Source of the DNA: Pseudovibrio flavus
GTDB lineage: Bacteria > Pseudomonadota > Alphaproteobacteria > Rhizobiales > Stappiaceae
Length of the DNA stretch: 64,000 bases
Assembly (NCBI RefSeq): GCF_009711345.1
Contig: NZ_SMMA01000065.1
Span: 349,054 to 413,053, forward strand
Direction of reading: 5' to 3'
Positions 24,885 to 33,587 of the stretch are shown piece after piece. How positions within the stretch are numbered: position 1 is the first letter of the stretch; every line of letters begins with the position of its first letter. The notes under the pieces are model-generated. The model was not told the origin of the DNA, searched no databases, and was given only the letters and a program-made list of their open reading frames with translations. Made by a program: the position numbers and the translations under genes.

Positions 24885-25748
24885 ATGAAGCTGATCAAAT
24901 CTATTGCCCTCGCTGGTGTTGCTCTTGCTGTTGCTGGCACTTCTGTTACCGCTGTTTCTGCTGCCCCGTTTGGCAAGCATGGTAAGCGCGGTGAAATGCA
25001 GGAACGCATGTTTGACCGTTTTGACCGCGATGGATCGGGTTCTTTTAATCAGGCAGATGTAGATGCCGTAATTCTGGAAGAGTTCAAGGGCCTTGATAAA
25101 GACGGCACCGGTAGCTTCACTCTGGATGAGTGGAAAGTATACCGCACCGAACAGGCCCAGCCGATGATCGTTCGTGCATTCCAGAAACTGGATGCCAACG
25201 GCGACGGTCAGGTGACCCGTGAAGAGTTTGTAGAGCTTGCTGAAAAAGCCTCCAAGCGCATGGACCGTATGAAAGAGCGCCGCGAAAACCGTGAAGGTAA
25301 AGGCGATCGTGCAGAAGGTAAGCGCGGTGATGGCAAACACGGCAAGTTTGGCAAAGGCCCACATGGCAAGCGCGGCGGTATGATCTTCGCCCAGCTGGAC
25401 ACCAATAACGATGGCCAGATCACGTCTGAAGAGATTGCAGCGTTTGCTGATAAGACCTTCGCCAACGGTCCGCTGAAACTGGAAACCTTCACCCCTGTGT
25501 TTGCAAGCTTTGCCGAGCCAATGCACGTCCGCTCATTCCAGCGCCTTGATACAAACGGCGATCTGACAGTGACACAGGACGAGTTCACCAAACGCCATGC
25601 TAACCTTGTAGAGCGCATGGACAAGAACGGTGATGGTGAAATCACCAAGTCTGACCTGCGCGGCAAATGGCGCAAAGGCGGTAAAGGTGATCGTGACGGA
25701 AAAGGCGGTCGCAACGGTGACGGCCCACGTGAAGAACGCTCCAACTAA
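24885..25748 (+). CDS. Secreted six-EF-hand calcium-binding protein
   Basis: The ATG at 24885 follows GAGGAG by six bases and yields a clean Sec signal (AVSAAPFG, cleavage near residue 27). The mature protein has six EF-hand loops at residues ~47-58, 71-82, 103-114, 172-183, 222-233 and 246-257. Five keep the Asp at position 1, the Gly at position 6 and a final Glu or Asp; loop 5 (DTNGDLTVTQDE) has Leu in place of Gly6. A basic Gly/Lys/Arg/Asp stretch separates loops 3 and 4, and a similar one ends the protein. It should bind Ca2+ in the periplasm. It is divergent from the two-component operon, a layout that suggests it is the target or a modulator of that system. Confidence 0.93.
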   Translation: MKLIKSIALAGVALAVAGTSVTAVSAAPFGKHGKRGEMQERMFDRFDRDGSGSFNQADVDAVILEEFKGLDKDGTGSFTLDEWKVYRTEQAQPMIVRAFQKLDANGDGQVTREEFVELAEKASKRMDRMKERRENREGKGDRAEGKRGDGKHGKFGKGPHGKRGGMIFAQLDTNNDGQITSEEIAAFADKTFANGPLKLETFTPVFASFAEPMHVRSFQRLDTNGDLTVTQDEFTKRHANLVERMDKNGDGEITKSDLRGKWRKGGKGDRDGKGGRNGDGPREERSN

Positions 25749-25812
25749 ATAGAAGCGTCAGCGGCTCACACACATCGCCCTATTGCTCACAAACGTTGAC
25801 GCATGACAGAAC

Positions 25813-25840
25813 GCGGCTTCCTTCAAGGAGGCCGCTTTTT
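25813..25840 (+). terminator. Rho-independent terminator after the EF-hand gene
   Basis: GCGGCTTCC (25813-25821) and GGAGGCCGC (25827-25835) form a 9-bp stem with one G-T pair, followed by TTTTT. It separates the EF-hand gene from the convergent adenylate cyclase gene. Confidence 0.88.
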
Positions 25841-25847
25841 GTTGTGT

Positions 25848-27650
25848 CTAGCGAAGGCGGTAAACCGTTGTGGGTGCAGCGCGCCCTTTAAGCTGGAACT
25901 CGCCAACTGGCTCGACGTGGAACATATCGTTTAGATGATCCACCATCTCCTGCGAGATGAGCGTAATAACATCGGCATAAGGGTCTACTTCTGTGCCAAG
26001 AGATTCTAGGCGCGAAGCAATATTCACCGTGTCTCCAATAACGGTGTAATTGACACGGGAAGGGGCGCCAAAGTCGCCTACCACCAGCGGTCCCATGTGA
26101 ATGCCTATGCGAATGCGAATGGGGATTTCACCACGCATCACGCGGGCGGTATTCTCGCCCTTGATCACGCGGGAAATTTCGGTGGCTGCCATGACGGCCG
26201 GAATAGCGGGGTTGTCTATGGGTTCAGGCGCGCCCCAAAACGCCATAACGCTGTCGCCTATGTATTTGTCGATCGTACCATCATGCTTTGAAATTGCATT
26301 GCCGATCAGCGTTAGATGCTGATTGATGAGATGGGCAATCTCCTGCGTTTCCATCTGTTCGGAAAGTGCGGCAAAGCCTGCAATATCGGTAAAGAGGACA
26401 GACAGAACGCGTTCCTCTCCCTCGTGGGATTTTTTGCCGCTTTGTATCAGCTTGCTAACGAGCTGCGTTGGTACATAGCGTGAGAACATCCGTAGGCCAA
26501 AGAGCATCCGGTTGAAGGAGTTGGCAAAATCATCCAGCTCCCTAACGCGGCTACGGGGAATTTCTGAGATGTCCTTGAGGTCCATTTGATGGACTTTTGC
26601 AACGCCAAGAGCTGCAGAACGGACAGGACGCACAAGATAAAGCGCCACAGCACCAGCCAAAAACGCAAAGACTGCAATCAACGCTAAGGCGACGACGCCC
26701 GTTCGCCCTTGAGCGACTGGTGAGTTGCGCAGCAAGTCAGCGGGAAAGTACCACGCGACACGATAAGTCAAACTGCCTTGTCGTTTTTGTAGCGGGCCGA
26801 CTGTTAGAATGTAGTCTTTATCTTCGATATTGATTTCAAAGGCCTTGAAGTTTGGTCCCATCGCGTTTTCCAAGCGGGTCGCGGGAACAGCGTTCTTCAG
26901 TTTCTCAAGGATCTCCTCTGTAATCACCTCGCTTTTGATTGCGTGCTGGCTGCTGGTTCCTTCAGAGTTTACCTCCGCCAGATCAGGGTGAACCAATACG
27001 CGCTGCTGGTCATCAATCAAAAAGGCGGCAAGGTCATTCTTGGAGATGCTGCGCAGTATCTCTGAAATGCGCTTGATGGATATGGCAAAGAGCATCGTTA
27101 CAAGACGATCCCCTTCCTTATCCAGAACAGGATGAACGTAGTAGATGTAGTTCGTCTGCATGCCTTGAACGGCATAGGGCGAGGCCCAGAACGGATCGCT
27201 CTGCTTGTTGATCAGCCCTTCAATTCTAGCAACGATAGAGGAGTTTTCTGCGCTCACGTATCGCGGCACCAATACGCCATCATCACCAGTTCGGGCAACG
27301 AAGAGGGCTGCGCCATCCGGTGATACAAAAACAACCTGATCCAACATGGAGGTAGCGGCTGTCAGCCCGTAGGCATAGGCGTCCAGCTCTTCCTTGTCGA
27401 TAAGCGATAGACTGCCGGAGAGGATGCCACGTTCTGTGTATTCGGCCTGAGATTCTATACCGTCGATAGACTGCGTAAGTTCGCGCTGGAGCTGCTCAAG
27501 TCGATTGGCGGAAAACAAGCCCATCACGCGGTTCACAGTCGTCCTGTTAGCCGTCCACTCCAGCAAAAAGATGCAGGCGCCGGTAAAAAGAATAGAACCG
27601 ACAACAAAGCTGCACAGCAGTGTGGCAAGGCGTAGGCGATTGCCGCTCAA
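25848..27650 (-). CDS. Membrane class III adenylate cyclase with cache sensor
   Basis: This 600-residue protein has an N-terminal transmembrane helix (about 8-30), a long periplasmic cache-type sensor (about 31-315), a second helix (about 322-344), HAMP, and a class III cyclase domain from about 405. Catalytic features are complete: first metal Asp in LFTDIAGF, second in KYIGDSVMAFWG, and the GDTVNIASRLES block with its transition-state Asn and Arg. The Lys four residues before the second Asp and the Thr in NYTVIGD fit ATP rather than GTP as substrate. It should make cAMP in response to a periplasmic signal. A CRP/FNR-like palindrome occurs at 53483 in the same window, though not nearby. Confidence 0.92.
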   Translation of the reverse strand: MSGNRLRLATLLCSFVVGSILFTGACIFLLEWTANRTTVNRVMGLFSANRLEQLQRELTQSIDGIESQAEYTERGILSGSLSLIDKEELDAYAYGLTAATSMLDQVVFVSPDGAALFVARTGDDGVLVPRYVSAENSSIVARIEGLINKQSDPFWASPYAVQGMQTNYIYYVHPVLDKEGDRLVTMLFAISIKRISEILRSISKNDLAAFLIDDQQRVLVHPDLAEVNSEGTSSQHAIKSEVITEEILEKLKNAVPATRLENAMGPNFKAFEINIEDKDYILTVGPLQKRQGSLTYRVAWYFPADLLRNSPVAQGRTGVVALALIAVFAFLAGAVALYLVRPVRSAALGVAKVHQMDLKDISEIPRSRVRELDDFANSFNRMLFGLRMFSRYVPTQLVSKLIQSGKKSHEGEERVLSVLFTDIAGFAALSEQMETQEIAHLINQHLTLIGNAISKHDGTIDKYIGDSVMAFWGAPEPIDNPAIPAVMAATEISRVIKGENTARVMRGEIPIRIRIGIHMGPLVVGDFGAPSRVNYTVIGDTVNIASRLESLGTEVDPYADVITLISQEMVDHLNDMFHVEPVGEFQLKGRAAPTTVYRLR

Positions 27651-27727
27651 TGACTTCTCCTTAAGGGCCTTCTAACGGGCATCAAGGAGTTTAGGCGCAA
27701 AGGCGCAAGGGCTACGTTAAGTACAAA

Positions 27728-27762
27728 GAAAAACAGGCGAAACCGGTTACCGATTTCGCCTG
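27728..27762 (-). terminator. Rho-independent terminator after the SulP gene
   Basis: On the minus strand the stem CAGGCGAAA/TTTCGCCTG (27734-27742 with 27754-27762) is followed by TTTTTC. It lies 28 bp after the SulP stop and before the adenylate cyclase gene, so the two minus-strand genes are separate units. Confidence 0.85.
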
Positions 27763-27789
27763 CTCATATCTTGAAATTACGCGTTCGCG

Positions 27790-29388
27790 TTAAGCTTTGG
27801 CAGTTTCCCGCTCATGCAGCATGGTGCTGTAATCAACGGCGACCTCGTAGGTTGGGTCTTCGTTGGCTTCCAGTTCCACCATGGAACCTGCTTTGCTCAG
27901 CAGCTTCTTACAGTCCGGGCTGAGGTGGCGCAGGTGCAGGCGCTTGCCAGCGCGCACATAACGACCAGCCAGAGCGTCGATTGCCTGAAGGCCGGAATGG
28001 TCCACCACGCGGGAGTTGATGAAGTCCACGATCACTTCATCGGGATCGTCTTCCGGTGTGAAGATCTCGGCAAAACCAGCAGCACTACCGAAGAACAGCG
28101 GGCCTTCCAGCTTGTAAACGAGGTGACCCTCCGGCGTATGGAACTTCTGTGCAGCGATGCGCTTGGAAGCGTTCCATGCATAAGCCAGAGCGGAAACGAT
28201 AACACCCACAACAACAGCCACCGCAAGGTCAGCGTAAACGGTAACACCGGTTACAAGAGCAATGACGATGGCATCAGTCATCGGGATTTTGTTGAGGATC
28301 TTGAAAGTGTTCCACGCAAAGGTGCCGATAACCACCATGAACATCACGCCCACCAGAGCAGCAAGCGGAATGCGCTCGATAAGCGGGGATGCGAACAGGA
28401 TGAACGACAGCAGGAACAGCGCTGCAGCAGTACCTGCGATGCGCGTACGACCGCCGGATTTCACGTTGATCATGGACTGACCGATCATCGCACAGCCACC
28501 CATACCGCCGAAGAAGCCGGTTACAACGTTCGCAGCTCCCTGCGCCAAGCATTCCTTGGAAGCGCCGCCTTTTTTGCCGGTCATGTCAGCAACAAGGTTC
28601 AACGTCAGAAGGCTCTCGATCAAACCGATTGCCGCCAGAATAAGCGAGTACGGCAGGATGATCTGCAAGGTTTCCATATTGAGCGGAACCATAGGGATAT
28701 GGAACTGCGGCAGGCCACCTTCGATAGAAGCCATATCGCCAACGGTGCGCACATCAAGGCCAAGGGCCAAAACAACAGCAGAAACTACGAGAATACCGGC
28801 AAGTGGTGCTGGAATAGCGTTAGTGAACTTAGGCAGCAGCCAGATAACAGCCATGGTAAGGCCAACAAGACCAAGCATGAGCGTAAGGTCATAACCGCCA
28901 AGCCAATGGGATGCGCCCGTTGCAGCATCTACCACTTTGAACTGGCCGAGCTGGGCGAGGAAAATCACAATCGCCAGACCGTTCACAAAGCCGAGCATAA
29001 CCGGATGTGGCACAAGGCGGATGAACTTACCCCAGCGCAGGGCACCAAAAATAATCTGCAAAATGCCCATCAGCACAACAGCGGCAAACAGATACTCAAC
29101 CCCGTGCTGAACAACGAGGGAGACCATCACAACAGCCAGTGCGCCAGTCGCGCCGGAAATCATACCCGGACGACCACCAAACAATGCGGTGATAATGCCA
29201 ACGATGAAGGCTGCATAGAGGCCCACAAGCGGGTGAACCTGCGCCACAAAGGCAAAGGCTACAGCTTCAGGCACAAGGGCAAGGGCAACAGTAAGCCCTG
29301 AAAGAAGCTCGGTTTTTACTGTGCCAGCAGACAGTTTCGTGTCTACAGGCGCAAGGGTTTCTGCAGGTGAATGCAACGGCAGCTCCAA
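27790..29388 (-). CDS. SulP/SLC26 family anion transporter
   Basis: This 532-residue inner-membrane protein starts with the SulP signature (ELLSGLTVALALVPEAVAFA) and carries the conserved GRPGMISGATGALAVV and GGMGGCAMIGQSMINVKSGGRTR blocks. It has about 11-14 helices, then a shortened C-terminal STAS domain (about 415-500, with EVIVDFINSRVVDHSGLQAI). The family moves sulfate, bicarbonate or other anions. The substrate cannot be decided here; no sulfate-assimilation or carbonic-anhydrase gene is adjacent. It has its own terminator at 27728. Confidence 0.93.
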   Translation of the reverse strand: MELPLHSPAETLAPVDTKLSAGTVKTELLSGLTVALALVPEAVAFAFVAQVHPLVGLYAAFIVGIITALFGGRPGMISGATGALAVVMVSLVVQHGVEYLFAAVVLMGILQIIFGALRWGKFIRLVPHPVMLGFVNGLAIVIFLAQLGQFKVVDAATGASHWLGGYDLTLMLGLVGLTMAVIWLLPKFTNAIPAPLAGILVVSAVVLALGLDVRTVGDMASIEGGLPQFHIPMVPLNMETLQIILPYSLILAAIGLIESLLTLNLVADMTGKKGGASKECLAQGAANVVTGFFGGMGGCAMIGQSMINVKSGGRTRIAGTAAALFLLSFILFASPLIERIPLAALVGVMFMVVIGTFAWNTFKILNKIPMTDAIVIALVTGVTVYADLAVAVVVGVIVSALAYAWNASKRIAAQKFHTPEGHLVYKLEGPLFFGSAAGFAEIFTPEDDPDEVIVDFINSRVVDHSGLQAIDALAGRYVRAGKRLHLRHLSPDCKKLLSKAGSMVELEANEDPTYEVAVDYSTMLHERETAKA

Positions 29389-29898
29389 ACTGGAAAGGTA
29401 TTTGGCTGGTGTTGAATTTCCTTGGATTTAAGGAAGGGTTCCCCCCAAACGTGCTTTACGCACTAATACCAGCTCTTAAGGTTTGGCAGAGTTCTAACCA
29501 AATTATGGCGAAAATGGTACCGTAAACTTGCATGGCTCCTATGCGTCCTGTGCAAAGCTATGCGATTTTCTGAGAGGTGGGGCCTGCTTATTTCTCCCAC
29601 TTTCGGACTGTTTACCGCCTATGGGAAAATCGCTATAAACCTCTCTAACAGACTGGGAGGCATCGAGAATTTCTCATCAGTTAATCTCTTTTCTATTCGC
29701 CGTTGCAACAACGGAGCAGGCAAATAAATAGCCCTTTGCTTCGCCGTTGGTCCTAGGCCGAAAAGGGCAATAGAGTACTTAACGTGTGCTACCGAAAGGT
29801 CGAGCGCCTTTAGGATAGGAACACACGCCAAATCTATGACGCGGTGCGATTGGTGATTCTGCTAATCCAAACGCCCACGTTATCAGGGGAGCCTTTTC
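29389..29898. other. Intergenic region between the SulP and aminotransferase genes
   Basis: These 510 bases carry no credible gene. They should hold both divergent promoters. The one clear structure is an inverted repeat, GCCCTTT (29731-29737) with AAAGGGC (29762-29768), containing an inner GCC/GGC pairing; on the minus strand it runs into TATTTATTT, so a weak terminator or small-RNA end is possible. The SD GGGGAG for the aminotransferase lies at its right edge. Confidence 0.5.
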
Positions 29899-31068
29899 AT
29901 GAAACCGACCAATCCCGTGTTCACTGGCGTTGAGACGACCATTTTTGAAAGAATGTCCCGTCTGGCGGTTCAGCATGGCGCTATCAATCTGGGGCAGGGG
30001 TTTCCTGATGTAGACGGACCCGAAGACATTCGCCAGAAAGCGGCCGATACGCTGATGGAAGGGCCAAACCAGTATCCGCCAATGCTGGGGCATCCCGCAC
30101 TACGGCAGGCAGTCGCAGATAACAACAAACGTTTCTATAACCTTGATGTTGATTGGCAAAGCGAGGTGATGGTGACCTCCGGCGCAACCGAAGCGCTGGC
30201 CGATGCTATCTTCGCTCTGGTAGAGCCGGGCGATGAAGTCATCGTGATTGAGCCGCTCTATGACTGCTATTTGCCTCTAATCCAACGAGCAGGCGGCGTA
30301 GCTGTGCGCATCCGCGTGACCCCGCCAAACTGGGATCTGGATCTGGATGCACTAGCCTCAGCCTTTAACGAGAATACCAAGGCAATTCTCATCAATAATC
30401 CGATGAATCCAGCAGCCAAAGTGTTTTCCGAAGACGAGCTTGCAGCCATTGCAGCCCTATGCGTTGAAAACGATTGCTATGCAATTTGTGATGAGGTCTA
30501 CGAACATCTCCTGTTCGATGGCGAAGCTCACACGCCGCTCATGTGCATGGACGGTATGCGTAACCGCTGTGTGCGCATCGGTTCTGCTGGTAAGACCTTC
30601 TCCATGACGGGCTGGAAAGTGGGCTACATCACTGCGCCTGCTAACCTTCTGGAGCCTATTGCCAAAGCGCACCAGTTTTTCACCTTCACAACGGCACCAA
30701 ACCTGCAGCAAGCGGTTGCCTATGGGCTTGGTAAGGATGACAGCTACTTTAATGGCTTGTCTGCCGAGCTTCAGCGAAAGCGTGATAACCTAGCCAATGC
30801 CCTCTCTGGCTTGGGCTTTGGCGTTCTACCGTGTGATGCGACCTACTTTCTGACTGTTGACTACAGCCCGCTAGGCCTTAGCGAAAAGGACAGTGATTTG
30901 TGCATCCGTATGGTGGAAGAGGCGGGCGTCGCCCTTGTTCCCGTTTCGGCATTTTATGGTGGGGAAGCACCAGAGCATTACCTTCGCTTTTGTTTTTGTA
31001 AGCAGGATCATGTATTGGATGAGGCAGTAAAGCGTCTCGCCACATGGCTTGAAGGGCTGCACAAGTAG
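29899..31068 (+). CDS. PLP-dependent class I/II aminotransferase
   Basis: This 389-residue fold-type I enzyme belongs to the kynurenine/methionine-aminotransferase-like branch. It has INLGQGFPDVDGPEDI near the N-terminus, the NQYPPMLGHPALR substrate loop, ILINNPMNPAAKVF with the PLP-pyridine contact, DEVYEHLLF with the ring-N Asp, and the Schiff-base Lys in SAGKTFSMTGWKVGY. Near the end, HYLRFCFCK holds the carboxylate-binding Arg. It transfers amino groups between an amino acid and a 2-oxo acid in the cytosol; the actual substrate is undetermined. The asparaginase gene follows 78 bp downstream and may be co-transcribed. Confidence 0.93.
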   Translation: MKPTNPVFTGVETTIFERMSRLAVQHGAINLGQGFPDVDGPEDIRQKAADTLMEGPNQYPPMLGHPALRQAVADNNKRFYNLDVDWQSEVMVTSGATEALADAIFALVEPGDEVIVIEPLYDCYLPLIQRAGGVAVRIRVTPPNWDLDLDALASAFNENTKAILINNPMNPAAKVFSEDELAAIAALCVENDCYAICDEVYEHLLFDGEAHTPLMCMDGMRNRCVRIGSAGKTFSMTGWKVGYITAPANLLEPIAKAHQFFTFTTAPNLQQAVAYGLGKDDSYFNGLSAELQRKRDNLANALSGLGFGVLPCDATYFLTVDYSPLGLSEKDSDLCIRMVEEAGVALVPVSAFYGGEAPEHYLRFCFCKQDHVLDEAVKRLATWLEGLHK

Positions 31069-31146
31069 CCTCAACGGGCGAGACCAACCCTATTCATGTG
31101 TTGATGGGCATTCCGGATCACCGGATGGAGATAGGTAAGGACCTCA

Positions 31147-32172
31147 ATGGATAATCCTGTATTGGTGGAAGTAACCCGTGGCAATCGGGTTGAAAGCCGT
31201 CATCGCGGTTCTGTGGCTATCGTTGACGATGAAGGCAAGCTGGTTTTCGGCATTGGTGATGTGAAACAGGGCGTTTTCGCGCGCTCCGCTGTAAAAGCGT
31301 TGCAGGCGCTACCGCTTGTGGAATCCGGCGCGGCCGATGCCCTGGACCTTGATGAAGCGGAAATCGCGCTGGCGTGTGCATCCCACAACGGTGAAGCGGT
31401 TCACGCAGGCACCGCTGGCATGATGCTGCGTAAGGCTGGCCTGAGCGTTGAAGACCTGATGTGTGGCACACACTGGCCGCGCTACATCGAAGACAGCGCC
31501 AAGCTTATCGAGGCAGGCGAGGGTCCGTGCCCACTGCACAACAACTGCTCCGGCAAACACGCAGGCTTCCTTGGTCTGGCAAAGGTTGTTGGTGTTCCAA
31601 CTGCCAACTACACCGACTATGACCATCCGGTGCAAAAAGAAATCCGCAACGTGTTTGAATGCATGGCTGGCGAGATCGTTGGCGCGGACACCTGCGGCAC
31701 TGACGGCTGCTCTATTCCGACCTATGCAATGGGCCTCGAAAACACAGCAAAAGCTTTCGCAAGGTTTGGCACTGGTACCGGCCTTGATGAAGAGCGTGCG
31801 AAAGCGGCTGAACGCATCTATGAGGCTTGCGTAAACGAGCCTTACATGGTCGCGGGCCGCGAGCGTTTCTGCACCGACATCATGGATATCTTCCGTGGCC
31901 GCGTTTTCGTTAAAACCGGCGCTGAAGGCGTGTTCTGTGCCTCCATTCCAGAGCTGGGCTACGGCGTTGCGCTGAAGTGTGACGACGGTGCGCCGCGTGC
32001 TGCCGAAAACATGATGGCTTCTGTCTTGAATGCGCTGCTTGAGCGCAACGATGAAGAGGAACAGGTTCTCTCCACTTGGCTCAATAAGCCACTGAAGAAC
32101 TGGAACTCCATTCATGTCGGTGATGTTCGTGTGGTATCTGACTTTGCCAAGCTTTTGAAAGCACAGGCTTAA
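31147..32172 (+). CDS. ReAV-type L-asparaginase (AnsA/PF06089 family)
   Basis: This 341-residue enzyme belongs to the class first described in Rhizobium etli, unrelated to E. coli-type asparaginases. It hydrolyses L-asparagine to aspartate and ammonia. Its active-site pattern is visible: Ser47 and Lys50 in FARSAVKAL, then Cys134 and Lys137 in NNCSGKHAG and the second metal Cys in ADTCGTDGC. These correspond, offset by one, to Ser48, Lys51, Cys135, Lys138 and the third zinc ligand of ReAV as I recall them. It follows an aminotransferase gene, so amino-acid nitrogen use is the likely context. Its stop overlaps that of the convergent Tat-protein gene. Confidence 0.93.
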   Translation: MDNPVLVEVTRGNRVESRHRGSVAIVDDEGKLVFGIGDVKQGVFARSAVKALQALPLVESGAADALDLDEAEIALACASHNGEAVHAGTAGMMLRKAGLSVEDLMCGTHWPRYIEDSAKLIEAGEGPCPLHNNCSGKHAGFLGLAKVVGVPTANYTDYDHPVQKEIRNVFECMAGEIVGADTCGTDGCSIPTYAMGLENTAKAFARFGTGTGLDEERAKAAERIYEACVNEPYMVAGRERFCTDIMDIFRGRVFVKTGAEGVFCASIPELGYGVALKCDDGAPRAAENMMASVLNALLERNDEEEQVLSTWLNKPLKNWNSIHVGDVRVVSDFAKLLKAQA

Positions 32173-33578
32173 CTCGTAGCGCGAACCACTCGGTTATCGG
32201 TGACTGTAAGGTGCGGCCACTCGGACGCACCTTTTTTTGTTAGGTCATCGGTAGCCCGTTCATTCCAGCGGTAACCCAGAACAGCCCCTTCGCTTGCGCC
32301 TTCAATAATATTCTGCGCGATGATGACATCGCCAGCTCCCTCTGCAACCGACACGTTAAAGCCGATAGGCGTTCCGCGCAGGATATTCTGCGAGGCAACC
32401 ACATTGCGAAGAAAAGGACCCCAGCCAAGCAGCATACCAACGCGGGCAACATCCTCAATGGTGTTACCAGTCACGCTTGCATCCGCTTCAACCGAAATGC
32501 CGGTTCCAAAGGCTGTTTCGCCCAGAGGGTAGGGACCAGTACCCTTGATGTTGCGCACCACGTTACTGGAGACAACGGCAAGGTGTCCGCCTTGATCCAG
32601 ATTTGCAACGGAAATACCAAGCGCAGCTCCGTCGACAAGGTTTTGCGAAATTACAGCGCCCTCAAAGGCAAACTCGCAGAAAATTGCCACTTCACCACTT
32701 GCAAGGCATTGGTTGCCTAGCACTTGGAAGTTGGAGGAGGAGTTGCCGCGAATAGCAGAAAAAGCGCAATCGCGAATGATGTTGTTAGAGACCATCACCC
32801 CATCTGCAAGATAGGCGTTGATGCCGTTGCCGTTCTGGCCTGTGCCGCCTGCATCAGCTCTGATGTTGGAAATCCGGTTGCCGCGCACCTGCGCACCGTC
32901 ATAGCCCTTAGACCAGCGGTGGACGAGAATGCCGCCATTACCGCAGTCACTCACTCTGTTATCGAGAATGTTCAGCGCATTGCCTTCAACACTGAAGATC
33001 GCAACGTCCAAAAGATTGGTGAAGCTGGATCGCACCACTTCGCCGGAAGAACGTTCAAGATAAAGGCCGCAGCTTGCACCATTAAAGAACGAGCAATCCT
33101 CAATTGTGAGGTTTGAAGCTGCTTTGAAGAGCGCTAATCCCTTGTAACCCTCTCCGCTGCCACTAGTTCCTTTGCCATCAAGAGATAGGCCCTCTAGCCG
33201 AATATGAGAGACGTCAGAAGCCTGCAATACAGGGTCTGCGCCACTGGCCTCTAGGATTGTCAGGTTTGGCACGCCGATAAGCTGGGCGTTGCTTGGCAGG
33301 TTGAGCGTTGAAACCTTGTAGCGCCCTGCTGGAAGCAAAAGCGGTTCACCGGCCGTCGCGGCGGCATTGATGAGCGCTTGCAGCGGCGCAGTAACATCGC
33401 TACCTGCTTGGCTGGTAAGCGCGGCTGCTTCTGGCGAAAAGGAGCGACGTAGCCCAAGCTTTGAAAAGTCTGGGGTTTGCGCAAGAACAGCTGAGCTACT
33501 GGCCGCAAGCAATGTCATCGCAGCGCCTGCTTTTAGAAAAGCCCGTCGGTTGAGGCTGCTGGATGTGTTCTTGCGCAT
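32169..33578 (-). CDS. Tat-exported parallel beta-helix protein (TIGR03808-like)
   Basis: This 469-residue protein starts with a twin-arginine signal (NRRAFLK followed by a hydrophobic stretch, cleavage near VLAQTP). The mature part is a repeat-rich right-handed beta-helix of pectate-lyase-like type: N-x-I/V-x-x-N/C steps such as NLTIEDCSFFNG, NILDNRVSDCGNGGI, VSNNIIRDCAFSAI and NTIEDVARVGM recur. I recall this as the rhizobial TIGR03808 family, of unknown function. Such helices often bind or cleave polysaccharide, but no catalytic residues are obvious. It reads toward asparaginase and away from meaB, with only ~10 bp to the meaB stop. Confidence 0.85.
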   Translation of the reverse strand: MRKNTSSSLNRRAFLKAGAAMTLLAASSSAVLAQTPDFSKLGLRRSFSPEAAALTSQAGSDVTAPLQALINAAATAGEPLLLPAGRYKVSTLNLPSNAQLIGVPNLTILEASGADPVLQASDVSHIRLEGLSLDGKGTSGSGEGYKGLALFKAASNLTIEDCSFFNGASCGLYLERSSGEVVRSSFTNLLDVAIFSVEGNALNILDNRVSDCGNGGILVHRWSKGYDGAQVRGNRISNIRADAGGTGQNGNGINAYLADGVMVSNNIIRDCAFSAIRGNSSSNFQVLGNQCLASGEVAIFCEFAFEGAVISQNLVDGAALGISVANLDQGGHLAVVSSNVVRNIKGTGPYPLGETAFGTGISVEADASVTGNTIEDVARVGMLLGWGPFLRNVVASQNILRGTPIGFNVSVAEGAGDVIIAQNIIEGASEGAVLGYRWNERATDDLTKKGASEWPHLTVTDNRVVRATS

Positions 33579-33587
33579 CTCTTGTCT

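Noticed and set aside
27814..29301. 495-codon plus-strand frame opposite the SulP gene
   Set aside because: Antisense to an intact SulP gene; the translation is His/Gln/Asn-rich with no recognisable domain.
29619..29831. 70-codon minus-strand frame in the SulP-aminotransferase gap
   Set aside because: No ribosome site and no recognisable pattern; overlaps an inverted repeat.
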